The position numbers were made by a program, and so were the translations under genes. Positions 28,378 to 37,938 of a stretch of DNA of 64,000 nt are shown here, piece after piece. Each line of letters starts with the position of its first letter. Within the stretch, counting starts at the first letter, position 1. This DNA is from Planctomycetota bacterium (GTDB lineage: Bacteria; Planctomycetota; GCA-002687715; DRQF01), in the NCBI GenBank assembly GCA_011369445.1, contig DRQF01000120.1, forward strand, positions 19,277 through 83,276, written 5' to 3'. Under the pieces are notes generated by a model. The model had not been told where the DNA came from and made no database searches. It worked only from the letters and a program-made list of their open reading frames with translations.

Positions 28378-31332
28378 ATGCGACTGATGACAAGATTCCT
28401 CGTTCTCGCGTTGCTGCTCAGCGGCACGCAAGAAGGCTCGGGACAAAGGCCGGCTCCCCACGGGGCCTTCGACACCTCGGAGCGGCAAGCCGCCTGGGAG
28501 AGGCACCGCGAGCTTCAAGCGGCACAGCCCTTCAAGGGACTTGTCTGGCGCAGCGTCGGTCCCGTCATCCAGGGCGGGCGCGTCGTCGACGTGGCCTTCG
28601 TGCCGGGGCAACCGGGCCGTTTCTACGCCGCCTACGCCACGGGTGGACTCTGGCGCACCGATGACAACGGTCAGTCCTTTCGCCCCCTCTTCGATCATGA
28701 GGCGACCACGGTCCTCGGCGCCGTCGCGACGGACCCCTCCCATCCCGATCGGGTTTGGGTCGGAACAGGAGAATCCAACTCGTCACGCTCCTCGTACGGG
28801 GGCATGGGGGTCTATCGATCCGATGACGCCGGCAGGACCTGGACGGCGGTCGGCCTCGCGGACACGGACCGCATCGGACGCATCGTCGTCGATCCCGAGA
28901 ACGGCGACAGGGTGTTCGTCGCGGGGCTTGGCAAGCTGTACACACAAGGCGGACGCCGAGGCGTCTTTCGAACGACCGACGGCGGAAGGACCTGGGAACA
29001 CGTCCTCCAGACGACGGGTATGACCGGAGCCATCGATCTCGTCATCGATCCCACGAACTCGAAAGTCGTCTATGCCGCGACCTGGGAGAGGTCGCGCCGC
29101 CCCTGGGATTTCATCGAGGGCGGGAACGGCTCTGGAATCTGGAAGTCCACGGATGGTGGAACCACCTGGAAGCGCCTCGAAGGCGGGCTTCCCCGTGGAG
29201 AGAACGTCGGACGTATCGGCCTCGCTCTTTGTGCGTCACGGCCAAGAACGCTTTATTGCTGCATCGACAACCAGGCCCCCCTCCCCGAGGACGAGATCGA
29301 TCTCGGGGGCAATCCTTTGTCCGTCCGACGCGTCCGCGCGATGACGACGGAGGAGTTTCTCGAGTTCGGCGTCGATCGCATCGAGGGATTCCTCCGCGGA
29401 AACGATTTCCACCCCGACCTGGATGCGGAAACCCTCATCGAGAAGCTGAAGAAGCAAGAGATCACCCTGAAGGACGTCCTCGACGACATCCAGGACGGAA
29501 ACGCCGCGCTGTTCGACACGACGATTCGCGGACTCGAGGTCTGGCGAAGCGACGACGCCGGGGAACACTGGACGCGAACCCACGAGAAGCCACTCGATGG
29601 CGTCGTGAACACCTACGGCTACTACTTCGGACAGATCCGCGTCGCTCCCTCGGACCCGGAAACCGTCATCACCGTGGGGGTGCCCATGATCAAGTCGACC
29701 GACGGCGGGAAGACCTGGTCCTCCATCCAGGGGGACGGCATGCATGTCGATCATCACGCCATCTGGATCGACCCCCACGACCCTCGCCACATCCTGGGGG
29801 GCAACGACGGCGGGTTGGATGTGACCTTTGACGGAGGGGAGCACTGGGATTCCCTCGACGCACAGGCGGTGGGGCAGTTCTATACCGTGGAGCTGGACGA
29901 TGCGAAGCCCTACAACATCTACGGAGGGTTGCAGGACAACGGCATCTTGAAGGGATCGTCACGGTCCGATCCACAGCGGGGTCCGCGTTGGACCCGGGTG
30001 GGCGGCGGAGACGGCATGTACGTCCGCATCGACGTCCGCGACGGCAAGACCATCTACTTCGGGTCCCAGTTCGGTCACTATCGGCGCCGTGGTCCGGACG
30101 GAGGCCACGAGATCCGCCCGCGAGACCGGCTGAAGGAATCGGCGCTTCGCTACAACTGGGCCACCCCCATCCTGCTTTCGCCCCACACGCCGGAAATCGT
30201 CTACTTCGGTGCCAACAAACTCTTCCGATCGATGGATCGAGGCGAATCGTGGGCCGCCATCAGCCCGGACCTCAGCCGCTCTCCGCACCGAGGCGACGTG
30301 CCCTTCGCCACCTTGACGGCGGTCGATGAATCGACACTCCAGGTGGGCCGCCTATGGGCCGGGACCGACGACGGTCAGATCTGGACCAGCAAGGACGCCG
30401 GCCTGACCTGGGACGACGTCGGAGCGGGACTCCCGAGGGATCGGTGGGTGAGCCGGCTGGTGGCTTCCCGCTATGCGAAGGGCCGCTGCTACGTAACTCT
30501 CAACGGCTACCGCGACGACGACGGCACCCCCTATGTCTACGTGACGGAAGACAACGGCCGAACCTGGCGAAGCTTGGCGCAGGGGCTGCCCGGGGAAGCG
30601 GTCAACGTCATCCGAGAGGACCCCCTCGAGGAGGACATTCTCTATGTGGGGACCGACCGAGGGGTCTACGTGTCCCTAGATAGAGGGGAAAGCTGGATGG
30701 GGCTGGGCATGGGGCTCCCCTCCGTGCCGGTCCACGACCTGAAGGTCCATCGCCGGGAGCGGGAGTTGGTGGCCGCCACCCACGGACGCAGCGTCTGGAT
30801 TCTCGACATCCTGCCCGTCCAGGATTCCAAGGACGTGGCCGACGCGACGGTCCATGTCTACCCTGTCGAGGACCGAACCTTCTCGAGAGGCTGGCGGAGG
30901 CGTCCCTCGCGCTGGCGTTCCTCGAGATCCCGTGACCCCGAAATGAAGATCACGTACTGGGCGAAGGAAGCGGGTGACGCCGTCTTCGAACTCCAAGATC
31001 GGGACGGACGGGTCTATCGCCGCATTCCTCTCGTGGCCAAGCGGGGCGTGAACGTCTTCACTTGGGATCTCAAGGTCGACGAGAAACCCGCCTTGGCGGC
31101 CGAACAGGAGCGGCTTGAGAAGAATCCCCCGAAGACGCGCGAGGGCATCCGGGAGAAGATGCCCGTCCAAGAAGCCTTGAGGCTGGGTTGGCCACTCTAC
31201 GCTCAGCCGGGCTCCTACCGAATCGTCGTTCGAATCGGCGACGCCCAGGCCTCGACGGACTTCAAGATGAAGGCGCCATCCTCCCGACGCTCTTCCAAGA
31301 AGAAGAAGGAGAAGATTCGAGGCAAGCGCTGA
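28378..31332 (+). CDS. Secreted BNR/sortilin-like beta-propeller (VPS10-type glycosyl-hydrolase-like) protein
   Basis: Signal peptide; many Asp-box units (RTDDNGQSF, SDDAGRTW, TTDGGRTWE, STDGGTTWK, STDGGKTW, TEDNGRTW, SLDRGESW). Confidence 0.87.
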   Translation: MRLMTRFLVLALLLSGTQEGSGQRPAPHGAFDTSERQAAWERHRELQAAQPFKGLVWRSVGPVIQGGRVVDVAFVPGQPGRFYAAYATGGLWRTDDNGQSFRPLFDHEATTVLGAVATDPSHPDRVWVGTGESNSSRSSYGGMGVYRSDDAGRTWTAVGLADTDRIGRIVVDPENGDRVFVAGLGKLYTQGGRRGVFRTTDGGRTWEHVLQTTGMTGAIDLVIDPTNSKVVYAATWERSRRPWDFIEGGNGSGIWKSTDGGTTWKRLEGGLPRGENVGRIGLALCASRPRTLYCCIDNQAPLPEDEIDLGGNPLSVRRVRAMTTEEFLEFGVDRIEGFLRGNDFHPDLDAETLIEKLKKQEITLKDVLDDIQDGNAALFDTTIRGLEVWRSDDAGEHWTRTHEKPLDGVVNTYGYYFGQIRVAPSDPETVITVGVPMIKSTDGGKTWSSIQGDGMHVDHHAIWIDPHDPRHILGGNDGGLDVTFDGGEHWDSLDAQAVGQFYTVELDDAKPYNIYGGLQDNGILKGSSRSDPQRGPRWTRVGGGDGMYVRIDVRDGKTIYFGSQFGHYRRRGPDGGHEIRPRDRLKESALRYNWATPILLSPHTPEIVYFGANKLFRSMDRGESWAAISPDLSRSPHRGDVPFATLTAVDESTLQVGRLWAGTDDGQIWTSKDAGLTWDDVGAGLPRDRWVSRLVASRYAKGRCYVTLNGYRDDDGTPYVYVTEDNGRTWRSLAQGLPGEAVNVIREDPLEEDILYVGTDRGVYVSLDRGESWMGLGMGLPSVPVHDLKVHRRERELVAATHGRSVWILDILPVQDSKDVADATVHVYPVEDRTFSRGWRRRPSRWRSSRSRDPEMKITYWAKEAGDAVFELQDRDGRVYRRIPLVAKRGVNVFTWDLKVDEKPALAAEQERLEKNPPKTREGIREKMPVQEALRLGWPLYAQPGSYRIVVRIGDAQASTDFKMKAPSSRRSSKKKKEKIRGKR

Positions 31333-31338
31333 GCCCTA

Positions 31339-31359
31339 CCCGCGCCGTGACGGCGCGGG
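31339..31359. terminator. GC-rich hairpin between convergent genes (possible terminator)
   Basis: CCCGCGCCG-TGA-CGGCGCGGG, perfect 9-bp stem; no T-tract. Confidence 0.45.
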
Positions 31360-31372
31360 GCGCCTCCCCTGT

Positions 31373-31645
31373 TCAGAGGTTGGACTGAATCGAAGTCGCC
31401 ACCTTGTCGTTCATGAAGGTGACGGTGATGCTCTTGTCCCCGTCCTTCCAAACCTCGACCTTGCCCGAGGCGATGCCCTGCACGCCCGCGGACTTCGTGT
31501 CGTCGGGGCTTCCGAGGATCGCGTGGACCTCGTCCACGGTCATCCCCGTCTTGATCTTGTCGAAGTTCTCGCGGGTGACCTTGGTACCGCAGGCGAAGAC
31601 GAACATGAGGGTGAGGAGGACGAGAAAGCGGGCGAGAGGTTTCAT
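31373..31645 (-). CDS. Small lipoprotein, SmpA/OmlA-like or DUF3862-like fold
   Basis: MKPLARFLVLLTLMFVFACG lipobox; 'FDKIKTGMTVDEVHAILGSPDD...KVEVWKDGDKSITVTFMNDKV'. Confidence 0.75.
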   Translation of the reverse strand: MKPLARFLVLLTLMFVFACGTKVTRENFDKIKTGMTVDEVHAILGSPDDTKSAGVQGIASGKVEVWKDGDKSITVTFMNDKVATSIQSNL

Positions 31646-31756
31646 GGTGTGCATCCTTGTTCGGTTTGGGATCGGGTTGGCCGGCAAGTATGGACGTTTC
31701 CGGAAGGCCTCGAAAGGGGCTGGGGCGAGGCGACGACTTGTCCCCACTTCCCCCTA

Positions 31757-31772
31757 CTGTCAGGATCGACAG
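31757..31772. promoter_or_regulatory. LexA box upstream of lexA (autoregulatory operator)
   Basis: CTGTCAGGATCGACAG (CTGT-N8-ACAG) inside a perfect inverted repeat CCCTACTGTC-AGGATC-GACAGTAGGG (31752-31777), 13 nt upstream of the lexA ATG to the edge of the inverted repeat. Confidence 0.88.
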
Positions 31773-31789
31773 TAGGGAGATTCCATGTC

Positions 31790-32425
31790 ATGTCTGAATC
31801 CTCCATCGATCTGACGCCGGGACAGCAGCGGGTTCTCGATTTCATCCTAGCCTTCCAAAAACGGGAGGGCTTTCCGCCCACCCATGCGGAGATCGCACGG
31901 GGTCTCGGCTTTCGTTCCATCAACGCGGCCAGCGAGCACGTCCGACGACTCCGTCGCAAGGGAGTCATCGACTACTCCTCGGGGCTCGCGCGAAGCATCC
32001 GAGTGATGGCCGCCGGCGCAGCCCCCTCGTCGCCCCGTGGACTTCCTCTGATCGGCTCCGTGGCGGCGGGGCAGCCCCTCCTCGCCGAGGAGAACGTCGA
32101 GACCCACCTGGATCTGAATCCCGCCCTTTTCCGACCCCGCGCCGACTACTTCTTGCGAGTCCGCGGCGACTCCATGATCGAAGCGGGCATCCGTCCGGGC
32201 GACCTCGTGGCCGTCCATCGGCAGGCGGACATTCGCGAGGGCCAGGTGGCGGTCATCCGCATCGGAGACGAGGTCACCTTGAAGCGTTGGCGGCGACGGG
32301 GCCGCAAAGTTCTTCTCGAGCCGGCCAACCGTCGTCTGTCTCCCATCGAAGTGGATCTCCGTACCCAGGACGTGGCCATCGAGGGACTTCTCGTGGGACT
32401 GCTCCGCCTGGGCATGGACGCCTGA
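31790..32425 (+). CDS. lexA: LexA repressor
   Basis: N-terminal wHTH 'LTPGQQRVLDFILAFQKREGFPPTHAEIARGLGFRSINAASEHVRRLRRKGVI'; Ala-Gly cleavage region 'GSVAAGQPLLAEENVE'; 'GDSMIEAGIRPGDLV' Ser; 'VTLKRW' Lys. Confidence 0.95.
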   Translation: MSESSIDLTPGQQRVLDFILAFQKREGFPPTHAEIARGLGFRSINAASEHVRRLRRKGVIDYSSGLARSIRVMAAGAAPSSPRGLPLIGSVAAGQPLLAEENVETHLDLNPALFRPRADYFLRVRGDSMIEAGIRPGDLVAVHRQADIREGQVAVIRIGDEVTLKRWRRRGRKVLLEPANRRLSPIEVDLRTQDVAIEGLLVGLLRLGMDA

Positions 32426-32428
32426 CGC

Positions 32429-33196
32429 GTGAAACCTCTCATGGGAACCCGAGCCTCCTCTCTCGCCGAACTTCGAAGTCTTCTACGGAGCAGGGAGGGG
32501 GACGCACCTTGCTCCCGTCGTTCCACCGGCCATGGGGATCTCGACCGAAGACTGCGCGGGGGGTTTCTCGTGGGCGCCTTGAACGAGATCCTGCTCCCCG
32601 ATCATCCCACGGGCATCATGGAAGCGCTTCTTCCCCTCCTCCGTCCCGATCCCAACGAGGAGGAGCCCCGTTTTTCCGCATGGATCCACCCTCGATGGCT
32701 CCCCTATCCCGTCGCCCTGGCCCAGGCCCATCTCCCCTTGGATCGCCTCCTTCTGGTGCGCCCGCGCCATGAGAACGATCAGCTTTGGGCCATGGAGAAA
32801 ATCCTCCGCTCCGGCCTCTGCGCCACCCTGGTGAGCCGTCTTCCCGCCGCCACGCCGGATCGGATCCTCCGCCGTCTGCAACTGGCCGCGAAGGAAGGCC
32901 GCACCCTCGTGCTTCTCTGCCGCCCCCAGGCGGCCGTCCGCTGCCCCTCTCCCGCTCCTCTTCGCTTGGTGGCCGCCTCCTCCCGTCCGACGCCGCCTCC
33001 CCATGTTCGCACCGTGGAGGTGACGGTGGCCAAATCCCGGAACCTCCCTCCGCCCCCTCCCTTCTCTCTCAGCTGGCCTGTCCACGATACTGTCATTCTG
33101 AACAGTTATGCTGTCTTGAGAACTGTTCATGATGACAGCAGGAACATCCGAAACCTGGCTCAGCCTTCGATGGGTGGAGCCCCCATCAACCCCTGA
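32429..33196 (+). CDS. imuA: ImuA-like (RecA-fold, SOS mutagenesis accessory) protein
   Basis: GTG start 4 nt after the lexA stop; 'TGHGDLDRRLRGGFLVGALNEILLPD', 'LDRLLLVRPRHENDQLWAMEKILRSG'; position between lexA and imuB. Confidence 0.85.
   Translation: MKPLMGTRASSLAELRSLLRSREGDAPCSRRSTGHGDLDRRLRGGFLVGALNEILLPDHPTGIMEALLPLLRPDPNEEEPRFSAWIHPRWLPYPVALAQAHLPLDRLLLVRPRHENDQLWAMEKILRSGLCATLVSRLPAATPDRILRRLQLAAKEGRTLVLLCRPQAAVRCPSPAPLRLVAASSRPTPPPHVRTVEVTVAKSRNLPPPPPFSLSWPVHDTVILNSYAVLRTVHDDSRNIRNLAQPSMGGAPINP
33090..33105. promoter_or_regulatory. LexA box (internal to imuA, upstream of imuB)
   Basis: CTGTCATTCTGAACAG (CTGT-N8-ACAG), flanks TA/TT resembling the lexA operator. Confidence 0.8.
33123..33138. 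promoter_or_regulatory. LexA box overlapping the imuB start codon
   Basis: CTGTTCATGATGACAG (CTGT-N8-ACAG); the two candidate imuB ATGs lie in the N8 spacer. Confidence 0.75.
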
Positions 33197-34475
33197 AGGG
33201 ACAGGAGAGAAGCTCCAGCGCCGTGCGGAAGCCCTCTTCCGTTTCAGTCCGGATTTGGCGGTGGACCCCTGGGCACGCCATCCCGCCCTCCTTTTGGAGG
33301 TTCGGCGCACGGCCGTTCACTTCCAAGGCCTGGCCGCCATGCGAAAAGAGATCCTCGAGGTCTGTCGCGAAGCGGATGGAAGCGCCCCCCTGTCCGCCCT
33401 GGCGCCCTACCCCGCGGCAGCCTCCGTCCTCTCCCATCCCCGGTCCGCGACACCGACAAAGCCCCCCTCCGGGGACGTACCTCTCCCCCAACGTCTCCGC
33501 GCGCTTCCCCTGGAGGTACTCGATCCGACTCCCACCGTCGCGAACGATCTCCACCTTTTAGGGCTGAGTACGTTGGGCGATCTGGAAGCCCTTCCCTCCC
33601 GGGACCTCGCCCGCCGCTCGGGAGAGGAGCTGACCGAGGCCTTGGACCGCATCTTCGGAAGACATCGCCCCCCTCTCCCGCGTCTCCATCCCAGGGTGGC
33701 TTTCCGGGAAAGTCTCTCCTGGTGGCCTCCTCGCACCGACATCGCTCCTCTTCTCTTCGCCGCCAAGCGACTTTTCGATCGGGCGGAGAAAGCCTTGCGA
33801 CGTCGGGGAGAGGGGCTGGTGGAAGCCGAAGTGATCCTCTTCATGCCGGAGACGAAAACGACCCAATCCCTTCTCGTGCGACCGACCCGCCCCACCGCCT
33901 CCGCCGACCATCTTCTGCGCATCCTGCAACACCGCCTGGAGCCCTTGGAACTCGCGGGACCGGTGGACCGGTTGGAACTTCGTTTCCGACGCCGGGAACG
34001 CCTCCGTCCCGCCCAGGGGCTTCTCTTCGAAGAGGACATCGAACGGGCCTGGAGCGAAGAGACCATGCTCCTGTTGGACCATCTGAGCGCTCGCTTGGGC
34101 GCGGAAAACCTCGGTACTCCCCAACTCGTCGCCGATCACCGTCCGGAGTGCGCCTGGAGTCTCGGCCCCCCCGGCGCGACGTCTCCCGACCCCGTCACCG
34201 CCCCCACCGGACGACGTCCTCTCTCCCTCCACGCGAAACCTCTTCCCCTGGATCTCGAAAGCGACGATGCCGGGCATCCCCGCCGGATTCTTCGCGGCGA
34301 GGAGCGAGGCCCGGTCAGCGTCCTTGGCGGTCCGGAGGTGATCGAAAGCGGATGGTGGGACGGTCGGGATGTTCGTCGCGGTTACTTCGAGATCGCCACG
34401 GGAAGCGGGGCCCGGTGGTGGATCTTTCGAGACCTTCGCAGCGGCTTTTGGTTTCGCCACGGAGTCTTCGACTGA
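33129..34475 (+). CDS. imuB: ImuB, Y-family DNA polymerase-like protein
   Basis: 'ETWLSLRW' start, 'LGLSTLGDLEALPSRDLARRSGEELTEALDRIFG', 'LLFAAKRLFDRAEKALRRRGEG', 'DHRPECAW' C-terminal ImuB-type motifs. Confidence 0.9.
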   Translation: MMTAGTSETWLSLRWVEPPSTPEGTGEKLQRRAEALFRFSPDLAVDPWARHPALLLEVRRTAVHFQGLAAMRKEILEVCREADGSAPLSALAPYPAAASVLSHPRSATPTKPPSGDVPLPQRLRALPLEVLDPTPTVANDLHLLGLSTLGDLEALPSRDLARRSGEELTEALDRIFGRHRPPLPRLHPRVAFRESLSWWPPRTDIAPLLFAAKRLFDRAEKALRRRGEGLVEAEVILFMPETKTTQSLLVRPTRPTASADHLLRILQHRLEPLELAGPVDRLELRFRRRERLRPAQGLLFEEDIERAWSEETMLLLDHLSARLGAENLGTPQLVADHRPECAWSLGPPGATSPDPVTAPTGRRPLSLHAKPLPLDLESDDAGHPRRILRGEERGPVSVLGGPEVIESGWWDGRDVRRGYFEIATGSGARWWIFRDLRSGFWFRHGVFD

Positions 34476-37400
34476 TGCCCGAGTTCAGCGAACCGAAGGA
34501 ACACGTCCATCCGAAGCAACGATGCGGAAACGATGAGCCGGCGAGACCGGGGACGTCCACCTCGCCCGTCCCTCCTCCCGCAGACGCCCTCCCTCCCTAT
34601 GCCGAACTTCACGCCCTCAGCAACTTCACCTTCCTCGAAGGCGCTTCCCATCCCGAAGAGTTGGTGGAACGGGCCGCCGCCCTGGGCTATGAAGCCCTCG
34701 CTCTCACGGACCGCGTCTCACTCGCGGGCATCGTGCGCGCCCATGTGGCGGCCAAGGAACACGGTCTGCCTCTCGTCGTGGGCTCGGAGATCCAGGTCGA
34801 GGATCTCTCCGCACGCCTCGTTCTTCTGGCTCCCGACCGCCCTGGCTACGCAAAACTCTCCCGGCTGATCACTCTGGGCCGTCGCCGCGCCGCCAAGGGC
34901 GCCTTCCGACTCTTCCGCGAGGATCTGACGGATCACGGGCCTGGGCTCTTCGCCATCGCCGTGCCGCCCCCCCAGGTTCTACTCCCCGACACTCCCACCT
35001 CCGCCCGGAGGAGATTCACCGAAGAGCTCCTCTTTCTCGGCCGCGTCTTCGGGCCGGGAGCCTTTCTGGGACTCACGCTCGACCACAGGCAATGCCAGGC
35101 CTCCGTCTGGGCGCGCTCGGAAAAGATGGAAGCCCACACGGGACTCCCTCTGGTGGCCCTCGGCGGTATCGAGGCGCACCATCCCGCCCGTCGTCGTCTC
35201 CGAGACGTCCTCACCGCCATCCGCTGGAACATGAAGGTGGAGGATCTGGGGCAGCGACTTCCCCAAAACCTCCGGTGGATGCGACGACGCGAAGTCCTGG
35301 CCCGACTCTTCGCCCGGCGGCCGGACGTCCTCACCCGCACCGCGGCCATCGCTCGGTCCTGCCGCTTCTCCCTGGACACCTTGCGCTATGAATACCCGAG
35401 GGAGGTCCGAGAACGGGACCTGCGCACCCTCACCTACGAAGGGGCATGCGAGCGCTACCCCGAAGGCGTCCCTCCCGAGGTGGAACGCCTTCTCGAACAC
35501 GAACTCGCTCTCATCGAGGAGATGCAATACGAGAGCTACTTCCTCACCGTCTACGACCTGGTGCGATTCGCCCGGTCCCGAGGCATCCTCTGCCAGGGAC
35601 GAGGCAGCGCCGCCAATTCGGCCGTCTGCTATTGCCTGGGAATCACCGCGGTCGACCCCGATCGCTTCGATCTTCTCTTCGAGCGATTCATCTCCAAGGA
35701 CCGCCACGAACCTCCGGATATCGACGTGGACTTCGAACACGAGCGACGGGAAGAGGTCCTCCAATACGTCTATGAACGCTATGGTCGCGAGCGAGCGGCC
35801 CTCGCGGCCACGGTGATCACCTATCGGGGTAAAAGCGCCGTTCGCGACGTGGGGCGTGTCCTCGGTCTACCCGCCTGGCAGGTAGATCACCTGGCGAAGG
35901 GGCTCCATTACTGGGACGGGAAGCGTCTCACGAACGAGCAACTCGAGGCGGCGGGCCTCGATCCCTCGGAGCCCCGAATTCGAAGAGTCGCGGAACTCGC
36001 CGGAGAGATCCTCGGCTTCCCCCGACATCTCTCCCAGCACGTGGGCGGCATGGTGATCACCGAAGGGCGTCTGGACGAACTCGTGCCCATCGAGAACGCC
36101 GCCATGGAGGGACGAAGCGTCATTCAATGGGACAAGGACGACTTGGACGCCCTGGGGCTCCTCAAGGTGGACTGTCTCTCACTCGGCATGCTCACCGCCA
36201 TCTCCAAGGCGTTTCGACTCATCGAGGAGATCCGAGGGCGCACTTGGGACCTGGCCTCCATTCCCGCCGAAGTCCCCGCCGTCTATGACATGGCCTCCCG
36301 GGGCGATACCGTCGGCGTCTTCCAGATCGAAAGCCGGGCGCAGATGGCCATGCTTCCCCGCTTCCGTCCCCGCAACTTCTATGACCTCGTCATCGAAGTG
36401 GCCATCGTACGCCCCGGCCCGATCCAGGGCGGCATGGTTCATCCCTACCTACGGCGCCGCCGGGGCGAGGAGAAAGTCAGCTACCCCTCAAAGGCCCTGC
36501 GTTCCGTCCTCGAGAAGACCCTCGGGGTTCCCATCTTCCAAGAACAGGTGATGAAGCTCGCCGTGGTGGCGGCGGGGTTCACTCCCGGCGAGGCGGATCA
36601 ACTTCGAAGGGCCATGGGAGCCTGGAGGCGCCCGGGTCTCATCGACGCCTTCCATGAGAAGCTCATCCGCGGCATGCGGGAGCGAGGCTACGAGGACGAC
36701 TTCGCCGAGGCCGTCTTCCAGCAGATCCGCGGCTTCGGCGAATACGGTTTCCCGGAGAGTCACGCGGCGAGCTTCGCGCTCCTCACCTATGTCTCTTTGT
36801 GGTTGAAGCGTTTCGAGCCGGCGGCTTTCCTCTGCGCTGTTTTGAACAGTCTTCCCATGGGGTTTTATGGCCCTGCCCAACTCATCGCGGACGCACGTCG
36901 ACACGGCGTCCCCGTCCTCCCCGTGGACGTCCTTGCCAGTTCCCTCGATGCGACCCTTGAGCGCCCCGAAGATCAAGACATCGAGGACGGGAGCCGTTGG
37001 AAAAGATCTCTTCCTCCCTCGCAATGGGGACGAGGCGGCCCGGCTGTGCGTCTGGGCTTTCGCAGCCTTCAGGGATTTCCCCTCGCGGCCGGGGAGCGCT
37101 TGATCCAGGCCCGCAAGGTGGCGCCCTTTCGATCCGTGGACGACTGCAGGCGCCGCGCGGGACTGGATCGCCGTGCGGCGCGCATCCTGGCGGAAACGGG
37201 CGCCCTACGCACTCTCGAGGAAAATCGCCGTGGAGCGGTCTGGGAGGCGGCCTTCCCTGTCGAATCCCGTCCTCTCTTCGAAGATCGATACGGCGCCCCC
37301 CCGACCTTCCCGCCGGTCTCCCCCATCGAGGAGGTTCTCGCCGATTACCGCAACATGGGACTCTCCTTGAAGGCTCATCCCATGGCTCTTCTCCGCGAGG

Positions 37401-37738
37401 AACTTCGAGCCCAAGGCGTCCTCGGCAGCCGGGACCTCGCGGACGTCCCCCAGGGCGCCGTCGTCGCGGTAGCGGGGATTGCCATCTGTCGTCAGCGACC
37501 GGCCACGGCCTCCGGCGTGATGTTCATCACCTTGGAAGATGAAGACGGCTTCCTCAACGCCATCGTCCGTCGCAAGGACCAGGAGCGCTTCCGCGGCCCC
37601 CTCCAGGGCGGGCCTCTCCTCCTCCTCAAGGGCACCGTCGAACGCTCTGAAGGCACGAGCCATCTTTTGACTGGCTTTATCGAGGACTGGAGCCACCTCA
37701 TTCGGGGTCTCGTCCACAGATCCAGGGATTTTCACTGA
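34475..37738 (+). CDS. dnaE2: Error-prone DNA polymerase III alpha subunit DnaE2
   Basis: PHP domain 'YAELHALSNFTFLEGASHPEELVERAAALGYEALALTDR'; 'GRGSAANSAVCYCLGIT'; 'PPDIDVDFEHERREEV'; C-terminal 'VAGIAICRQRPATASGVMFITLEDEDGFLNAIV'; TGATG overlap with imuB. Confidence 0.95.
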   Translation: MPEFSEPKEHVHPKQRCGNDEPARPGTSTSPVPPPADALPPYAELHALSNFTFLEGASHPEELVERAAALGYEALALTDRVSLAGIVRAHVAAKEHGLPLVVGSEIQVEDLSARLVLLAPDRPGYAKLSRLITLGRRRAAKGAFRLFREDLTDHGPGLFAIAVPPPQVLLPDTPTSARRRFTEELLFLGRVFGPGAFLGLTLDHRQCQASVWARSEKMEAHTGLPLVALGGIEAHHPARRRLRDVLTAIRWNMKVEDLGQRLPQNLRWMRRREVLARLFARRPDVLTRTAAIARSCRFSLDTLRYEYPREVRERDLRTLTYEGACERYPEGVPPEVERLLEHELALIEEMQYESYFLTVYDLVRFARSRGILCQGRGSAANSAVCYCLGITAVDPDRFDLLFERFISKDRHEPPDIDVDFEHERREEVLQYVYERYGRERAALAATVITYRGKSAVRDVGRVLGLPAWQVDHLAKGLHYWDGKRLTNEQLEAAGLDPSEPRIRRVAELAGEILGFPRHLSQHVGGMVITEGRLDELVPIENAAMEGRSVIQWDKDDLDALGLLKVDCLSLGMLTAISKAFRLIEEIRGRTWDLASIPAEVPAVYDMASRGDTVGVFQIESRAQMAMLPRFRPRNFYDLVIEVAIVRPGPIQGGMVHPYLRRRRGEEKVSYPSKALRSVLEKTLGVPIFQEQVMKLAVVAAGFTPGEADQLRRAMGAWRRPGLIDAFHEKLIRGMRERGYEDDFAEAVFQQIRGFGEYGFPESHAASFALLTYVSLWLKRFEPAAFLCAVLNSLPMGFYGPAQLIADARRHGVPVLPVDVLASSLDATLERPEDQDIEDGSRWKRSLPPSQWGRGGPAVRLGFRSLQGFPLAAGERLIQARKVAPFRSVDDCRRRAGLDRRAARILAETGALRTLEENRRGAVWEAAFPVESRPLFEDRYGAPPTFPPVSPIEEVLADYRNMGLSLKAHPMALLREELRAQGVLGSRDLADVPQGAVVAVAGIAICRQRPATASGVMFITLEDEDGFLNAIVRRKDQERFRGPLQGGPLLLLKGTVERSEGTSHLLTGFIEDWSHLIRGLVHRSRDFH

Positions 37739-37938
37739 CACCGGGAAAGTCGGAAGAAAATCACCATTCCAGCCGTTGGACTCGAAGCGGGCCCCGCCCC
37801 GCGCTAACCTGACGTGAAACTCGTTCGGGCACTTCTCGACTCGCGCGTCCCCACGGGGGGCCGCCTTCCGGCCGTCTTCGGATGCGGATTGCAAATAGAC
37901 GCGTCGGGGAAGCCTCGACGCCAAGATAAGGTCAAGAC

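Noticed and set aside
27034-28743. 569-aa - strand ORF
   Set aside because: Antisense to the kinase C-terminus and the start of the BNR gene; spans two real genes.
33722-34474. N-terminal extension of the dnaE2 ORF (1338 aa in the track)
   Set aside because: Out-of-frame overlap with imuB; the PHP domain starts after the ATG at 34475.
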